Of a DNA stretch of 64,000 nucleotides, positions 37,020 to 44,552 are shown piece by piece. How positions within the stretch are numbered: the stretch's first letter is position 1; the number at the start of each line of letters is the position of its first letter. Under the pieces are notes generated by a model. The model saw nothing but the letters and a program-made list of their open reading frames with translations, was not told the DNA's origin and made no database searches. This DNA is from Yoonia tamlensis (lineage in GTDB: Bacteria > Pseudomonadota > Alphaproteobacteria > Rhodobacterales > Rhodobacteraceae), in the NCBI RefSeq assembly GCF_900115105.1, contig NZ_FOYP01000001.1:1576097-1640096 (forward strand), read 5' to 3'. The position numbers were made by a program, and so were the translations under genes.

Positions 37020-37886
37020 CTAGCGCGCAAGCCGGACGGTCGCCAAAACCCCGCGGTGATCAGACCCGAGCAGATCACGGTAAACCACATGCCCGCCACC
37101 GGGCGCGGCAACGTGATCCAGAAACAGGGGCACCCCGTAAAGTGAATAAGTCGGGCGCAGGGGGCGGGCCAGAACACTGCCCGCCGCCTGCCGGATACGG
37201 CGGGCAGAAGCCGCCCAGGGAAAGATATTGAAATCCCCGCCCAGCACGACCGGCCCGTCCAGCTGCGCGATCAACGCGACAGCCGCATCAGCGGCGCCCG
37301 CGTGATCATAGGGATAGGGCCACGGCAAATGCACCGAAGCCACCCACAACCGCTGCCCGCCGTTTTCGATCTGTGCTGCTGCAACGCCGCGCTGCGCAGA
37401 ACAGCGGGCTGGCGCGGTGAAAGCCGTCTTTGACAGCACAGCAACGCCGCTCCAGCCGGAAAAGCGGCACAGGTGCTGGTAGGGGTATCCAGCCGCCAGC
37501 AGCTTCAAGATCGCGTCATTGCGGTGCGAGACCTCTTGCAATGTGACAACATCCGCGCCGCTGGCACGAATATCGGCCGCAAGCACAGCCAAAGCATCAT
37601 TGCGGTACAGCAGGTTCTTGGAATAGACCGTCAACGCGCCACCCTCGGGTGCGCCAATCATCGCAGGCACCGTCGTTGCAAAGGCCGCACAAGCAGCAAC
37701 CAAGGCAAAAAAACGCAAGACCGCGGACAGGCGAAACCCCAGATAAAGACAGCAGACCACCCCCAGCGGCATACGCAGCAGCGACAGGCTGTCGCCCAGC
37801 GGATGCAGTCTGCCCGCAAAACCCAGCGCCACGCCCGCGCAGGCTGCAAGCAAAGCCAATGCGCCCAGTCTTCGAAACCATAGCAT
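37020..37886 (-). CDS. Membrane-anchored endonuclease/exonuclease/phosphatase family protein
   Basis: A 288-residue protein with three N-terminal membrane helices (about 7-25, 36-52, 58-78) and an EEP catalytic domain, probably outside the membrane: SKNLLYRNDALAVLA, DVVTLQEVS (metal-binding Glu), VLGGDFNIFPWAAS and the terminal GSDHRGVLATV His. Members hydrolyse phosphodiesters (nucleic acid or sphingomyelin/inositol phosphates); the substrate cannot be told here. ATG 37886 follows AAGGGG; the frame stays open to 38264 but that part is non-coding in look. Confidence 0.88.
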   Translation of the reverse strand: MLWFRRLGALALLAACAGVALGFAGRLHPLGDSLSLLRMPLGVVCCLYLGFRLSAVLRFFALVAACAAFATTVPAMIGAPEGGALTVYSKNLLYRNDALAVLAADIRASGADVVTLQEVSHRNDAILKLLAAGYPYQHLCRFSGWSGVAVLSKTAFTAPARCSAQRGVAAAQIENGGQRLWVASVHLPWPYPYDHAGAADAAVALIAQLDGPVVLGGDFNIFPWAASARRIRQAAGSVLARPLRPTYSLYGVPLFLDHVAAPGGGHVVYRDLLGSDHRGVLATVRLAR

Positions 37887-38321
37887 GCGCGTCCCCTTCT
37901 CTTGCATCACCTGCCATCCATAGCGTGCAGCGACATCAGGATATGACAAGCATCTGTGCAAAGTTTGCGCAGATCCCACAGGTAGGGTGGATTTAAATCC
38001 GCCTTGCGTTTGAGCAATCGTTTGCTCCGAGCCTTCCGTTACCAACTTTGCAAGCACCGAGAACCTGACTTTCGCGCTTTGCGCAGCTAACGGAAGCAAA
38101 GAGGAAAATGACCATTGTTGCGGCGACTGGCGCGCTGTACCTTGCCTTTGTGTTGCGGTCGCACAAGATGTAAGTTGAAAGTTCAAAAGCCGTTTCTTGG
38201 GGAGATTGCTCAAGGCATTTTGTTGAGCCGCGCTTTTGCAGGCAGATTTGTGTCTTAGTTTCATCTAACCTTAATACGAAATTCGAGAGACTCCCACGGG
38301 CACAGATAATAGGATGACAAC
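37887..38321. other. 435-base region with nested inverted repeats
   Basis: No long gene. It holds a near-perfect palindrome GGTGGATTTAAATCCGCC (37986-38003), a hairpin GAGCAA-TCGT-TTGCTC (38012-38027) and a 9-bp stem CTTCCGTTA (38033-38041)/TAACGGAAG (38088-38096). Immediately after comes a ribosome-site-like GAGG and a 21-codon ORF (listed separately). The right part, 38174-38321, presumably contains the promoter of the PagL-like gene. Confidence 0.5.
38108..38173 (+). CDS. Possible 21-residue membrane microprotein
   Basis: ATG 38108 to TAA 38173, preceded by AAAGAGGAAA. The peptide MTIVAATGALYLAFVLRSHK plus a final Met has a hydrophobic stretch of about 15 residues and a basic end, like small membrane peptides or type I toxins. 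It lies directly behind a set of RNA stems. A chance ORF of this length is quite possible. Confidence 0.3.
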   Translation: MTIVAATGALYLAFVLRSHKM

Positions 38322-38840
38322 ATGGACAGTACACTTGGTCTGATCTGGCTGCTGACGAGTTTGACAGATATGACGTTGAATGATTGCCCCAACGGTTGCC
38401 TGAAAACCGAAAAGCTGGAACCACAGATATTTTATCAGCTGGGACAACTGCATTCTGATGAATTTCAGAATGCGAATGAGTTCTACCTTGGTTACGACAG
38501 CCATCGTCGTCGCGGCCCGTCTCGCCCCACTTATGGCCTATCGCTCACAGCTGATGGGGCTGCATGGTTCGGGATTGGCGGGAAATGGAGCAGCCAGTAC
38601 GTCTACGACTCCCCATTGTTCATCGAAACCTCACTGATGCCTGGTTTGTACAGGCAAGGTGACGGCGCTGATCTTGACGGGACTCTGCAAATTCGAGCGG
38701 CACTTGGTGTTGGATATACGTTTGACAACGGCAGTAACCTAACGATCATCTACGACAGCATGTCTAATGCAGATTTTTTCGATGACAGCCCGAGCCGCGA
38801 GACACTCGCCATCCGTTGGACGACGAACTGGAACGGTTAG
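38322..38840 (+). CDS. PagL-like outer-membrane protein, catalytic His replaced
   Basis: A 172-residue predicted beta-barrel of the lipid A 3-O-deacylase (PagL) type: alternating strands such as YGLSLTADGAAWFGIGGKW and IRAALGVGYTFDNGSNLTII, ending RWTTNWNG. The active-site region reads DSMSNA followed by SRE: S148 and E160 are in the right places and 12 apart as in PagL, but the His expected at 146 is Ser. The N-terminal hydrophobic stretch (LGLIWLLTSL) is short for a signal peptide. It may be inactive or have another role. Confidence 0.7.
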   Translation: MDSTLGLIWLLTSLTDMTLNDCPNGCLKTEKLEPQIFYQLGQLHSDEFQNANEFYLGYDSHRRRGPSRPTYGLSLTADGAAWFGIGGKWSSQYVYDSPLFIETSLMPGLYRQGDGADLDGTLQIRAALGVGYTFDNGSNLTIIYDSMSNADFFDDSPSRETLAIRWTTNWNG

Positions 38841-38862
38841 AGCCATCCAATGGCTGCTTTTG
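38841..38862 (+). terminator. Weak terminator after the PagL-like gene
   Basis: AGCCAT (38841-38846)/ATGGCT (38850-38855), loop CCA, followed by GCTTTT. It begins directly at the stop codon. Confidence 0.45.
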
Positions 38863-39109
38863 GTTGGCTGCCGACATTGTCGAAAAACGCGTAATTGGCG
38901 AAGACGTCCCGCATAGCAGCACATAACCAAGATTTACTGAAAGTCGGGTATGGGCCAATATCGCGTCGTGCGACCCTTCAGTGAATGAGTGAAATTTCGC
39001 GGCATCGTGCCATTGATGCGGAACGTGACACACTTCCACTTGAGCCTTTGCCCCCTGCCCCTTATGACGCAGGGGAATATTGCTGCTCACCCCAAGAAAG
39101 GTGCCCCCC

Positions 39110-40417
39110 ATGATTCCACGCTATTCCCGCCCAGAAATGACCGCCATCTGGGAGCCCGCCACCAAATTCAAAATATGGTACGAGATCGAGGCCTATGCCT
39201 GCGACGCACAAGCCGCGATTGGCGTGATCCCCGCCGAGAGCGCCGCCGCAGTCTGGAAAGCCAAGGACGTGGAATTTGACGTGGCCCGCATCGACGAAAT
39301 CGAAGCCGTGACCAAACACGACGTTATCGCATTCCTGACCCATCTGGCCGAACATATCGGATCGACCGAGGCGCGCTTTGTGCATCAAGGCATGACATCT
39401 TCCGACGTGCTTGACACAACATTCAACGTGCAACTTGTCCGCGCCACTGACATTTTGATTGCAGGCATGGACCGTGTTTTGGCCGCGCTCAAAACCCGCG
39501 CGCATGAACATAAAGACACGATCCGCATTGGCCGCAGCCACGGTATCCACGCCGAACCCACCACGATGGGGCTGACATTCGCACGGTTCTACGCCGAAAT
39601 GGACCGTGGTCGTGCCCGTCTGGTCGCTGCCCGTGCAGAAATCGCAACCGGTGCTATTTCAGGTGCAGTCGGTACTTTCGCCAATATCGACCCATCGGTC
39701 GAAGAATACGTCTGTGAAAAACTCGGTCTGTCACCGGAACCGATCAGCACACAAGTTATCCCGCGCGACCGTCACGCGATGTTCTTTGCCACGCTGGGTG
39801 TGATCGCATCATCTATAGAAAACATCGCCACCGAAGTCCGCCATATGCAGCGCACTGAAGTGCTTGAAGCCGAAGAATTTTTCTCGAAGGGTCAAAAGGG
39901 ATCGTCCGCGATGCCGCATAAACGCAACCCCGTGCTGACCGAAAACCTGACTGGCCTTGCGCGCCTGGTGCGCATGTCCGTTGTACCCGCGATGGAAAAC
40001 GTGACACTTTGGCATGAACGTGACATCAGCCATTCATCCGTTGAACGTGCAATCGGGCCCGATACCACAGTGACGCTTGATTTTGCGCTGCACCGCCTGG
40101 CGGGCGTGATTGAGAAACTGGTGATCTACCCTGACAACATGCTGGCCAACATGAATAAATTCCGCGGGCTGGTGATGTCACAGCGCGTTCTTTTGGCCCT
40201 GACCCAAGCCGGCGTCAGCCGCGAGGACGCCTATAAGCTGGTCCAGCGCAACGCGATGAAAGTCTGGGAGCAGGGCAAGGATTTCCAAACCGAGCTTTTG
40301 GGTGACGCCGATGTGCTGGCGGCGCTTTCAGCCGACGAAATCAAGGAAAAATTCGACCTTGGCTATCACACCAAACACGTCGAAACGATCTTTGCACGTG
40401 TCTTTGGCGACAGCTAA
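39110..40417 (+). CDS. purB: Adenylosuccinate lyase
   Basis: A 435-residue enzyme of the fumarase/aspartase superfamily that releases fumarate from SAICAR and adenylosuccinate in purine synthesis. It starts MIPRYSRPEMTAIWEP, has the catalytic His in RSHGIHAEPTTMG and the signature GSSAMPHKRNP. ATG 39110 is the family start; the frame is open 10 codons further. Monocistronic, ended by a strong hairpin. Confidence 0.97.
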   Translation: MIPRYSRPEMTAIWEPATKFKIWYEIEAYACDAQAAIGVIPAESAAAVWKAKDVEFDVARIDEIEAVTKHDVIAFLTHLAEHIGSTEARFVHQGMTSSDVLDTTFNVQLVRATDILIAGMDRVLAALKTRAHEHKDTIRIGRSHGIHAEPTTMGLTFARFYAEMDRGRARLVAARAEIATGAISGAVGTFANIDPSVEEYVCEKLGLSPEPISTQVIPRDRHAMFFATLGVIASSIENIATEVRHMQRTEVLEAEEFFSKGQKGSSAMPHKRNPVLTENLTGLARLVRMSVVPAMENVTLWHERDISHSSVERAIGPDTTVTLDFALHRLAGVIEKLVIYPDNMLANMNKFRGLVMSQRVLLALTQAGVSREDAYKLVQRNAMKVWEQGKDFQTELLGDADVLAALSADEIKEKFDLGYHTKHVETIFARVFGDS

Positions 40418-40421
40418 ACAC

Positions 40422-40458
40422 ATGCGGTCGGCCCTGCGCAAACACGGGCCGACCGCAT
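40422..40458. terminator. Bidirectional hairpin between purB and luxI
   Basis: A perfect 13-bp stem ATGCGGTCGGCCC (40422-40434)/GGGCCGACCGCAT (40446-40458) with an 11-base loop. There is no long U-run on either side. It sits between the convergent stops of purB (40417) and luxI (40466) and so probably serves both. Confidence 0.7.
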
Positions 40459-40465
40459 TCCCCTG

Positions 40466-41137
40466 CTAGACAACCGACGGCGCATGAAGCGCAGCCACAG
40501 CCGCAGCACCGGTTGCCTTTGGCGCGGCGACTGCTGCAATCGGCTTTTGGCGACGGGGCTTGGCGGGCATGCTCATTGCGACATAGCGCCGTTGATCGTG
40601 GCAATTCACATAGGGATCGCCGATCAAATCCACCTCATAGCCAAGCTGGCGCAAGGTGCGCGCAAAAACCGGCGGGCAAAGTGCGATAATTTCGGTGCCG
40701 CCATGGGCCTTGGTTTGCGCCACCACCCCGTCCAGCACAAGCCCAAGACATTCGGACCGCTCGGCCTGTGTCGTGACCTCGTCTGAAATGACAACGCGGG
40801 TTGCTTCCCAGACGTTGGGCGTAACTGTCGCGACATTGATAATATCCTTGGGAATGCCAATCAATTTACCGGCAACCGCATCACCCAGCATATAGGTATG
40901 CGACCCCCATTGCGCCGTTGTGGACATGGCGCGCATGCCGCCGATCACCTTGCCGTCGCGCAAAACAAGCGAATAATGGGCGTTGGGATTGTCATATTGA
41001 TCCATCTCGACGTTATCGTCATGCGGGATATCCCAGCCAAGCTGGTCAACAAAAAACTGCTTGCGAAGTGCAAGGAACTCATAAAATGCGGTGCCGTGCT
41101 GATGCAGCTGGGCAAAACTAAACGAAATATTTTCCAT
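40466..41137 (-). CDS. luxI: Acyl-homoserine-lactone synthase, LuxI family
   Basis: A 223-residue autoinducer synthase that joins an acyl group from acyl-ACP to S-adenosylmethionine. The invariant residues are present: R25 and F29 (LRKQFFV), W35 (LGWD), D46 and D49 (EMDQYD), R69 (GGMR), E111 and R114 (VWEATR). After the usual end (about residue 190) there is a 30-residue basic and Ala-rich tail (KPRRQKPIAAVAAPKATG) not seen in LuxI itself. It lies 125 bases after luxR on the same strand, with a nested palindrome in between. The acyl chain cannot be predicted here. Confidence 0.94.
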   Translation of the reverse strand: MENISFSFAQLHQHGTAFYEFLALRKQFFVDQLGWDIPHDDNVEMDQYDNPNAHYSLVLRDGKVIGGMRAMSTTAQWGSHTYMLGDAVAGKLIGIPKDIINVATVTPNVWEATRVVISDEVTTQAERSECLGLVLDGVVAQTKAHGGTEIIALCPPVFARTLRQLGYEVDLIGDPYVNCHDQRRYVAMSMPAKPRRQKPIAAVAAPKATGAAAVAALHAPSVV

Positions 41138-41184
41138 GGTGATTTCTCTCTACCGAAAAGCGATCTCAACGCCAAATTACACCT

Positions 41185-41222
41185 GCTAATTGTCACATAA
41201 ACTGTGACTTAAGCAAATTAGC
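41185..41222. promoter_or_regulatory. Nested palindrome upstream of luxI, candidate LuxR operator
   Basis: Inner perfect dyad GTCACA (41192-41197)-TAAAC-TGTGAC (41203-41208) enclosed by a second perfect dyad GCTAATT (41185-41191)/AATTAGC (41216-41222). It is centred 66 bases upstream of the luxI start and 41 bases after the luxR stop. No U-run follows, so it does not look like a terminator. Confidence 0.5.
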
Positions 41223-41262
41223 GTTAAATTTTACATAAGTAATGAAAAAACGACCAATGGGT

Positions 41263-41871
41263 CTAGATTAGCCCGTACTGGTTCGCAAGTGCCGCAGCCT
41301 GCGTGCCGGTTTTTGCACCCAGTTTCAATTTTGCGTTTTTCAGGCGTTGCTTCACCGCACCTTCGCTGACGCTCAACTCAAAGGCGATCTCCTTGAGCCG
41401 TTTACCATCCTTGACCATGCCCAATGCCTCCAGCTCGGCGCGGGTCAGATTGGTTGGCGGTGCGGTTTCATTGTGGCGCCGCACCAGCAAGGCTTTCAGC
41501 AATTTCATCTCAAGATCGGTATACTCGCGGTCGCTGCGGGTAAACGATGCAAACGAACGCTGCGCATCAACATTCCCGTCAAATACGGAAATTGTTACAC
41601 CGTAGGCCATGCCGAATGTCTTTGCCTGGGCAATGATGCGTTTGGGGTCGTCAATCGGGATTTCGCTCCAGCGGCATGTGCCTGTATTGCTATAGGCCCA
41701 CCGCACTGCCGGATCGAACAGCATAAACCTCTGGGTTGTATAATGTTGCACCCACTCTGGCGGAAATGCATTTACTTCCTCCATCGGAAAGGCAAAGCCG
41801 ATCCGCAGTGCAATATAATGTCCAGACGGCGCGAGCTGCTCGATTTCGTCTGGTCCCATCAGTGTCGACAT
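41263..41871 (-). CDS. luxR: LuxR-family autoinducer-responsive regulator
   Basis: A 202-residue regulator. The autoinducer-binding domain (about 10-140) keeps the usual ligand-pocket residues W40, Y44, D53, P54, W68 and G91. The C-terminal LuxR helix-turn-helix (about 143-202) shows LTRAELEALGMVKDGKRLKE, IAFELSVSEGAVKQRLKNAK. It is shorter than LuxR (~250) at the N-terminus. Located upstream of luxI on the same strand, it is the likely cognate receptor. Confidence 0.93.
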   Translation of the reverse strand: MSTLMGPDEIEQLAPSGHYIALRIGFAFPMEEVNAFPPEWVQHYTTQRFMLFDPAVRWAYSNTGTCRWSEIPIDDPKRIIAQAKTFGMAYGVTISVFDGNVDAQRSFASFTRSDREYTDLEMKLLKALLVRRHNETAPPTNLTRAELEALGMVKDGKRLKEIAFELSVSEGAVKQRLKNAKLKLGAKTGTQAAALANQYGLI

Positions 41872-41931
41872 TCTGATTCCTTAAGCCCCGATATTTTTAA
41901 GGCCTTGTTGTTAATCCACTGATATCTGTAC

Positions 41932-41975
41932 AATGCAAAAACGCGGTGCTTCGAACAGTAGTATTGCGAAAACGC
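41932..41975. repeat. Imperfect direct repeat in the luxR / AID-only divergent region
   Basis: AATGCAAAAACGC (41932-41944) and ATTGCGAAAACGC (41963-41975) match at 11 of 13 positions, 31 bases apart, about three helical turns. It lies 31 bases upstream of the plus-strand gene and 60 bases from the luxR start, so it could be a shared control site. Confidence 0.35.
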
Positions 41976-42006
41976 AGCCCATGGCAACCGGAAAGCGAGT
42001 AAAGCA

Positions 42007-42495
42007 ATGTCGCAAACACAATTCGAGATTAGCGAAGTCTTAGAACAGCTCAGCGAATGTGCACCCGCAGGTTATGCATTGGGTTTTCATATCGCGTTCA
42101 CAACGCCAAAATTTATGTTCCAATCCTATCCAAAAGCGTGGCTCGATTATTACTCACAAAATGGTCTTATTATGGCAGACCCGATGGTTGCATGGGGCTT
42201 TGAAAACACGGGCGCCTGCCGTTGGTCGGACCTCGACGATCCGGGTGGCGTGATGAAAAAAGCGGCCGAATTCGGCATGCCCTACGGCGTTGTTTACGCC
42301 ATCAAAGCCGACGATAGCCTTAGCATATGCGGCTTTGCGCGGGCGGATCGTGAATTCTCGGACAGCGAAATTGACGATATTTCGAACAAAATCAACTATC
42401 TCCACAAATCCACCGCGGATCAGGCGCGGCTTTCACCCGAAACCGTGCAAGAACTTAAGAACATGTCGATCCTGTTCACGCACCCGGGGTCCTAG
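42007..42495 (+). CDS. Autoinducer-binding-domain-only LuxR paralogue (no DNA-binding domain)
   Basis: A 162-residue protein that is an autoinducer-binding domain and nothing else. W45, Y49, D58, P59, W63, W73 and G94 match the ligand-pocket positions, and the stretch NTGACRWSDLDDP...FGMPYGV is close to NTGTCRWSEIPIDDP...FGMAYGV of the neighbouring LuxR, so the two are paralogues. It ends in ELKNMSILFTHPGS where a helix-turn-helix should begin; only 53 bases separate it from the next gene, so no hidden HTH remains. It could bind signal, or pair with LuxR and inhibit it, as truncated TraR-like TrlR does in Agrobacterium. That role is inference. Confidence 0.88.
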   Translation: MSQTQFEISEVLEQLSECAPAGYALGFHIAFTTPKFMFQSYPKAWLDYYSQNGLIMADPMVAWGFENTGACRWSDLDDPGGVMKKAAEFGMPYGVVYAIKADDSLSICGFARADREFSDSEIDDISNKINYLHKSTADQARLSPETVQELKNMSILFTHPGS

Positions 42496-42548
42496 GGGCG
42501 GCTTCTAACCTTTCGTTTACCCCAGCAGGCTAGATTGCGGGGATGAGC

Positions 42549-43595
42549 ATGCACTTTGACACATCTGATTCTCCGGCGCTTTCGCGTCGACGCAAGGCCG
42601 CAATGATTGTCCAGATGATGATCAGCGGCGGCAGCAACCTATCGTTGTCCCAACTGCCCGAATCGCTTCAGGAAGTGTTGACCGATGAACTGGGCGCAAT
42701 CAAACTTGTTGATCGTGATACAGTTGCCGGCGTCGCGGCAGAATTCACCGCACAGCTTGAATCCATCGGGCTTTGCGCACCTGGCACGCGCGACGGTGCC
42801 ATTGCCGCACTATCGGATCACCTAAGCCCTGATTTGGCCGCAAGGTTGCGCGCGCAAACCGCAAAAGTGCGCAATGGCGATCATTGGCATGTGATCGCGG
42901 ATCTTCCGACCGCGCGGCTTGTTGACATCATGACCCGCGAAAGCATCGAAATCTGCGCTGTTGCGCTGTCCAAGCTACAAGTCGGTAAAGCTGCAGAAAT
43001 CTTGACGCAAACACCTGGCGAACGCGCGCGCAGGATTACCTATGCAATGGCGCTAACGTCCGAAATATCCCCCGATACTGTGCACCGGATCGGGGCATCT
43101 TTGGCGAAAGAATACGGGCAACCCGCCAAAATCGCCTTTGAAAAACCGCCCGTGCAGCGCCTTGGTGCCATTTTGAATTCAACCGTCACCGATACCCGCG
43201 AAGACGTACTGGCATCACTTGGTGAAGCAGATCCCGCATTTGCCAACGACGTGCGCAAGGCCATTTTCACCTTCAAGGACATCGCGCCGCGGGTCAAACC
43301 GACCGATATTCCCAATTGTATCCGCGCAGTCGATGCAGAGGTGCTAACCCGCGCGATTGCCGCTGGACTTGCCGGTGAACAGGCAATGGTCGATTCCGCA
43401 GAATTTATTCTTGGCAGCCTGTCGCAGCGTATGGCCGGACAACTGCGTGAAGATGCCGAGGAAATGGGAACCATCAAAAAATCCGAGGCAGAGGCAGCTA
43501 TGTCCGCCATCACAACAGCCATCCGCGAAATGGCCGAAAGCGGGGTCATCACCCTGATCGATCCGGACGAGGAGGAGGAGGACAAAGACGAATAG
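42549..43595 (+). CDS. FliG-like protein outside a flagellar cluster
   Basis: About 348 residues with FliG middle and C-terminal domains. The middle part reads DLPTARLVDIMTRESIEICA, VALSKLQVGKAAEILTQTPG, where FliG has the EHPQ motif this has ESIE. The C-terminal part has LNSTVTDTREDVLASLGEAD, FKDIAPRVKPTDI and the conserved GQLREDAEEMGTIKKSEAEA. It ends in an acidic tail (DPDEEEEDKDE). ATG 42549 has GGGG eight bases upstream and is preferred to 42543. It follows the AID-only gene by 53 bases and is probably cotranscribed. Either a flagellar switch component or a relative with another role. Confidence 0.8.
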   Translation: MHFDTSDSPALSRRRKAAMIVQMMISGGSNLSLSQLPESLQEVLTDELGAIKLVDRDTVAGVAAEFTAQLESIGLCAPGTRDGAIAALSDHLSPDLAARLRAQTAKVRNGDHWHVIADLPTARLVDIMTRESIEICAVALSKLQVGKAAEILTQTPGERARRITYAMALTSEISPDTVHRIGASLAKEYGQPAKIAFEKPPVQRLGAILNSTVTDTREDVLASLGEADPAFANDVRKAIFTFKDIAPRVKPTDIPNCIRAVDAEVLTRAIAAGLAGEQAMVDSAEFILGSLSQRMAGQLREDAEEMGTIKKSEAEAAMSAITTAIREMAESGVITLIDPDEEEEDKDE

Positions 43596-43664
43596 CGCGT
43601 GGACAGCCCCCCGCATATCGCCCTATCATCGCGCGATGATTCAGACCGAAACAAATGCACCGCG

Positions 43665-44552
43665 ATGACGCCGCGCAGTTCACCACAAGGCACTAATGCA
43701 GACTGGATCGCCAACCGTGTTTTACGGGGCTTGATCGCGACAATGCTGCGGCTTCCTTACGAAAAACGCGTCCCCGCGATGGGGCGCGCGCTGAGTGGTG
43801 TCATCGGCCCGCTTGCTGGCTATCGCAAACGCGCCGAAGCGAATCTTGCGTTGATCTACCCCGATATGCCCGCGGCACGGCGGCATGAAATTGCTGTGGC
43901 CTGCTGTGATAATTTCGGGCGCACGTTGATTGAAAACTATTCTTGGCAGGAATTCTCTGCGCGACTGGCGCAGGTTACGCCAACAGGCCCGGGTGTTGCG
44001 GTCCTTGCCCAAGCCGCAGCCGACAAGCGGCCCGTGATGTTTGTAACCGCCCATTACGGCAATCACGAAGCCCCGCGTCAGGTGCTTACAGCCATGGGAT
44101 ACAACATTGGCGGGCTATATCGGCCGATGGAGAACCCCTATTTCAACGACCATTATGCCCAGACAATGACTTCTTGGGGAGGACCAGTGTTTGCACAGGG
44201 ACGGCGTGGAACGCTCGGGTTTGCGCGGCACCTGAAATCGGGCGGCATGGGCACGCTTTTGTTTGACGTTTCTGCCAAAGGGGTCAGCCTGCCGTTTTTG
44301 GGGCATGGCGCACATACCGCGACCTCGGCCGCTGATATTGCGCTGCGCATGAATGCCGTTGTCATTCCCTATTTCGGTATTCGCCAGCCGGACGGCCTGT
44401 CCTTTGCGGTCGAGATTGAAACCCCGATCACCCCTGCAAGTCCGGAACAGATGATGCTGGAAATGACACAGCGGCTCGAAGCGCAGATCGGCCGCGATCC
44501 CGCACAATGGTTCTGGGTCCATCGCCGCTGGAAGCCGCGGCGCAATCACTAG
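43665..44552 (+). CDS. Lipid A acyltransferase-like protein (LpxL/HtrB family)
   Basis: About 295 residues of the lysophospholipid acyltransferase superfamily. The catalytic H-x4-E motif is HYGNHEA in VMFVTAHYGNHEAPRQ; LYRPMENPYFNDHY and GMGTLLFDVSAKGVSLPFLG are family motifs, and the end QWFWVHRRWKPR is typical of LpxL. It adds a secondary acyl chain to lipid A in relatives. The start is uncertain: ATG 43665, or GTG 43599 four bases after the FliG-like stop. The stop shares the palindrome CTAG with the convergent next gene. Confidence 0.9.
   Translation: MTPRSSPQGTNADWIANRVLRGLIATMLRLPYEKRVPAMGRALSGVIGPLAGYRKRAEANLALIYPDMPAARRHEIAVACCDNFGRTLIENYSWQEFSARLAQVTPTGPGVAVLAQAAADKRPVMFVTAHYGNHEAPRQVLTAMGYNIGGLYRPMENPYFNDHYAQTMTSWGGPVFAQGRRGTLGFARHLKSGGMGTLLFDVSAKGVSLPFLGHGAHTATSAADIALRMNAVVIPYFGIRQPDGLSFAVEIETPITPASPEQMMLEMTQRLEAQIGRDPAQWFWVHRRWKPRRNH

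Noticed and set aside
37887-38264. N-terminal extension of the EEP-family gene by 126 codons
   Set aside because: The extension crosses palindromes and stems, has no membrane or domain pattern, and a good ribosome site marks the ATG at 37886.
38764-39111. A 115-codon minus-strand frame between the PagL-like gene and purB
   Set aside because: It overlaps both real genes, contains no recognisable motif and lacks a ribosome site.
41192-41208. GTCACA-N5-TGTGAC as a CRP site
   Set aside because: CRP sites read TGTGA-N6-TCACA; here the half-sites are in the opposite order and the spacer is 5.
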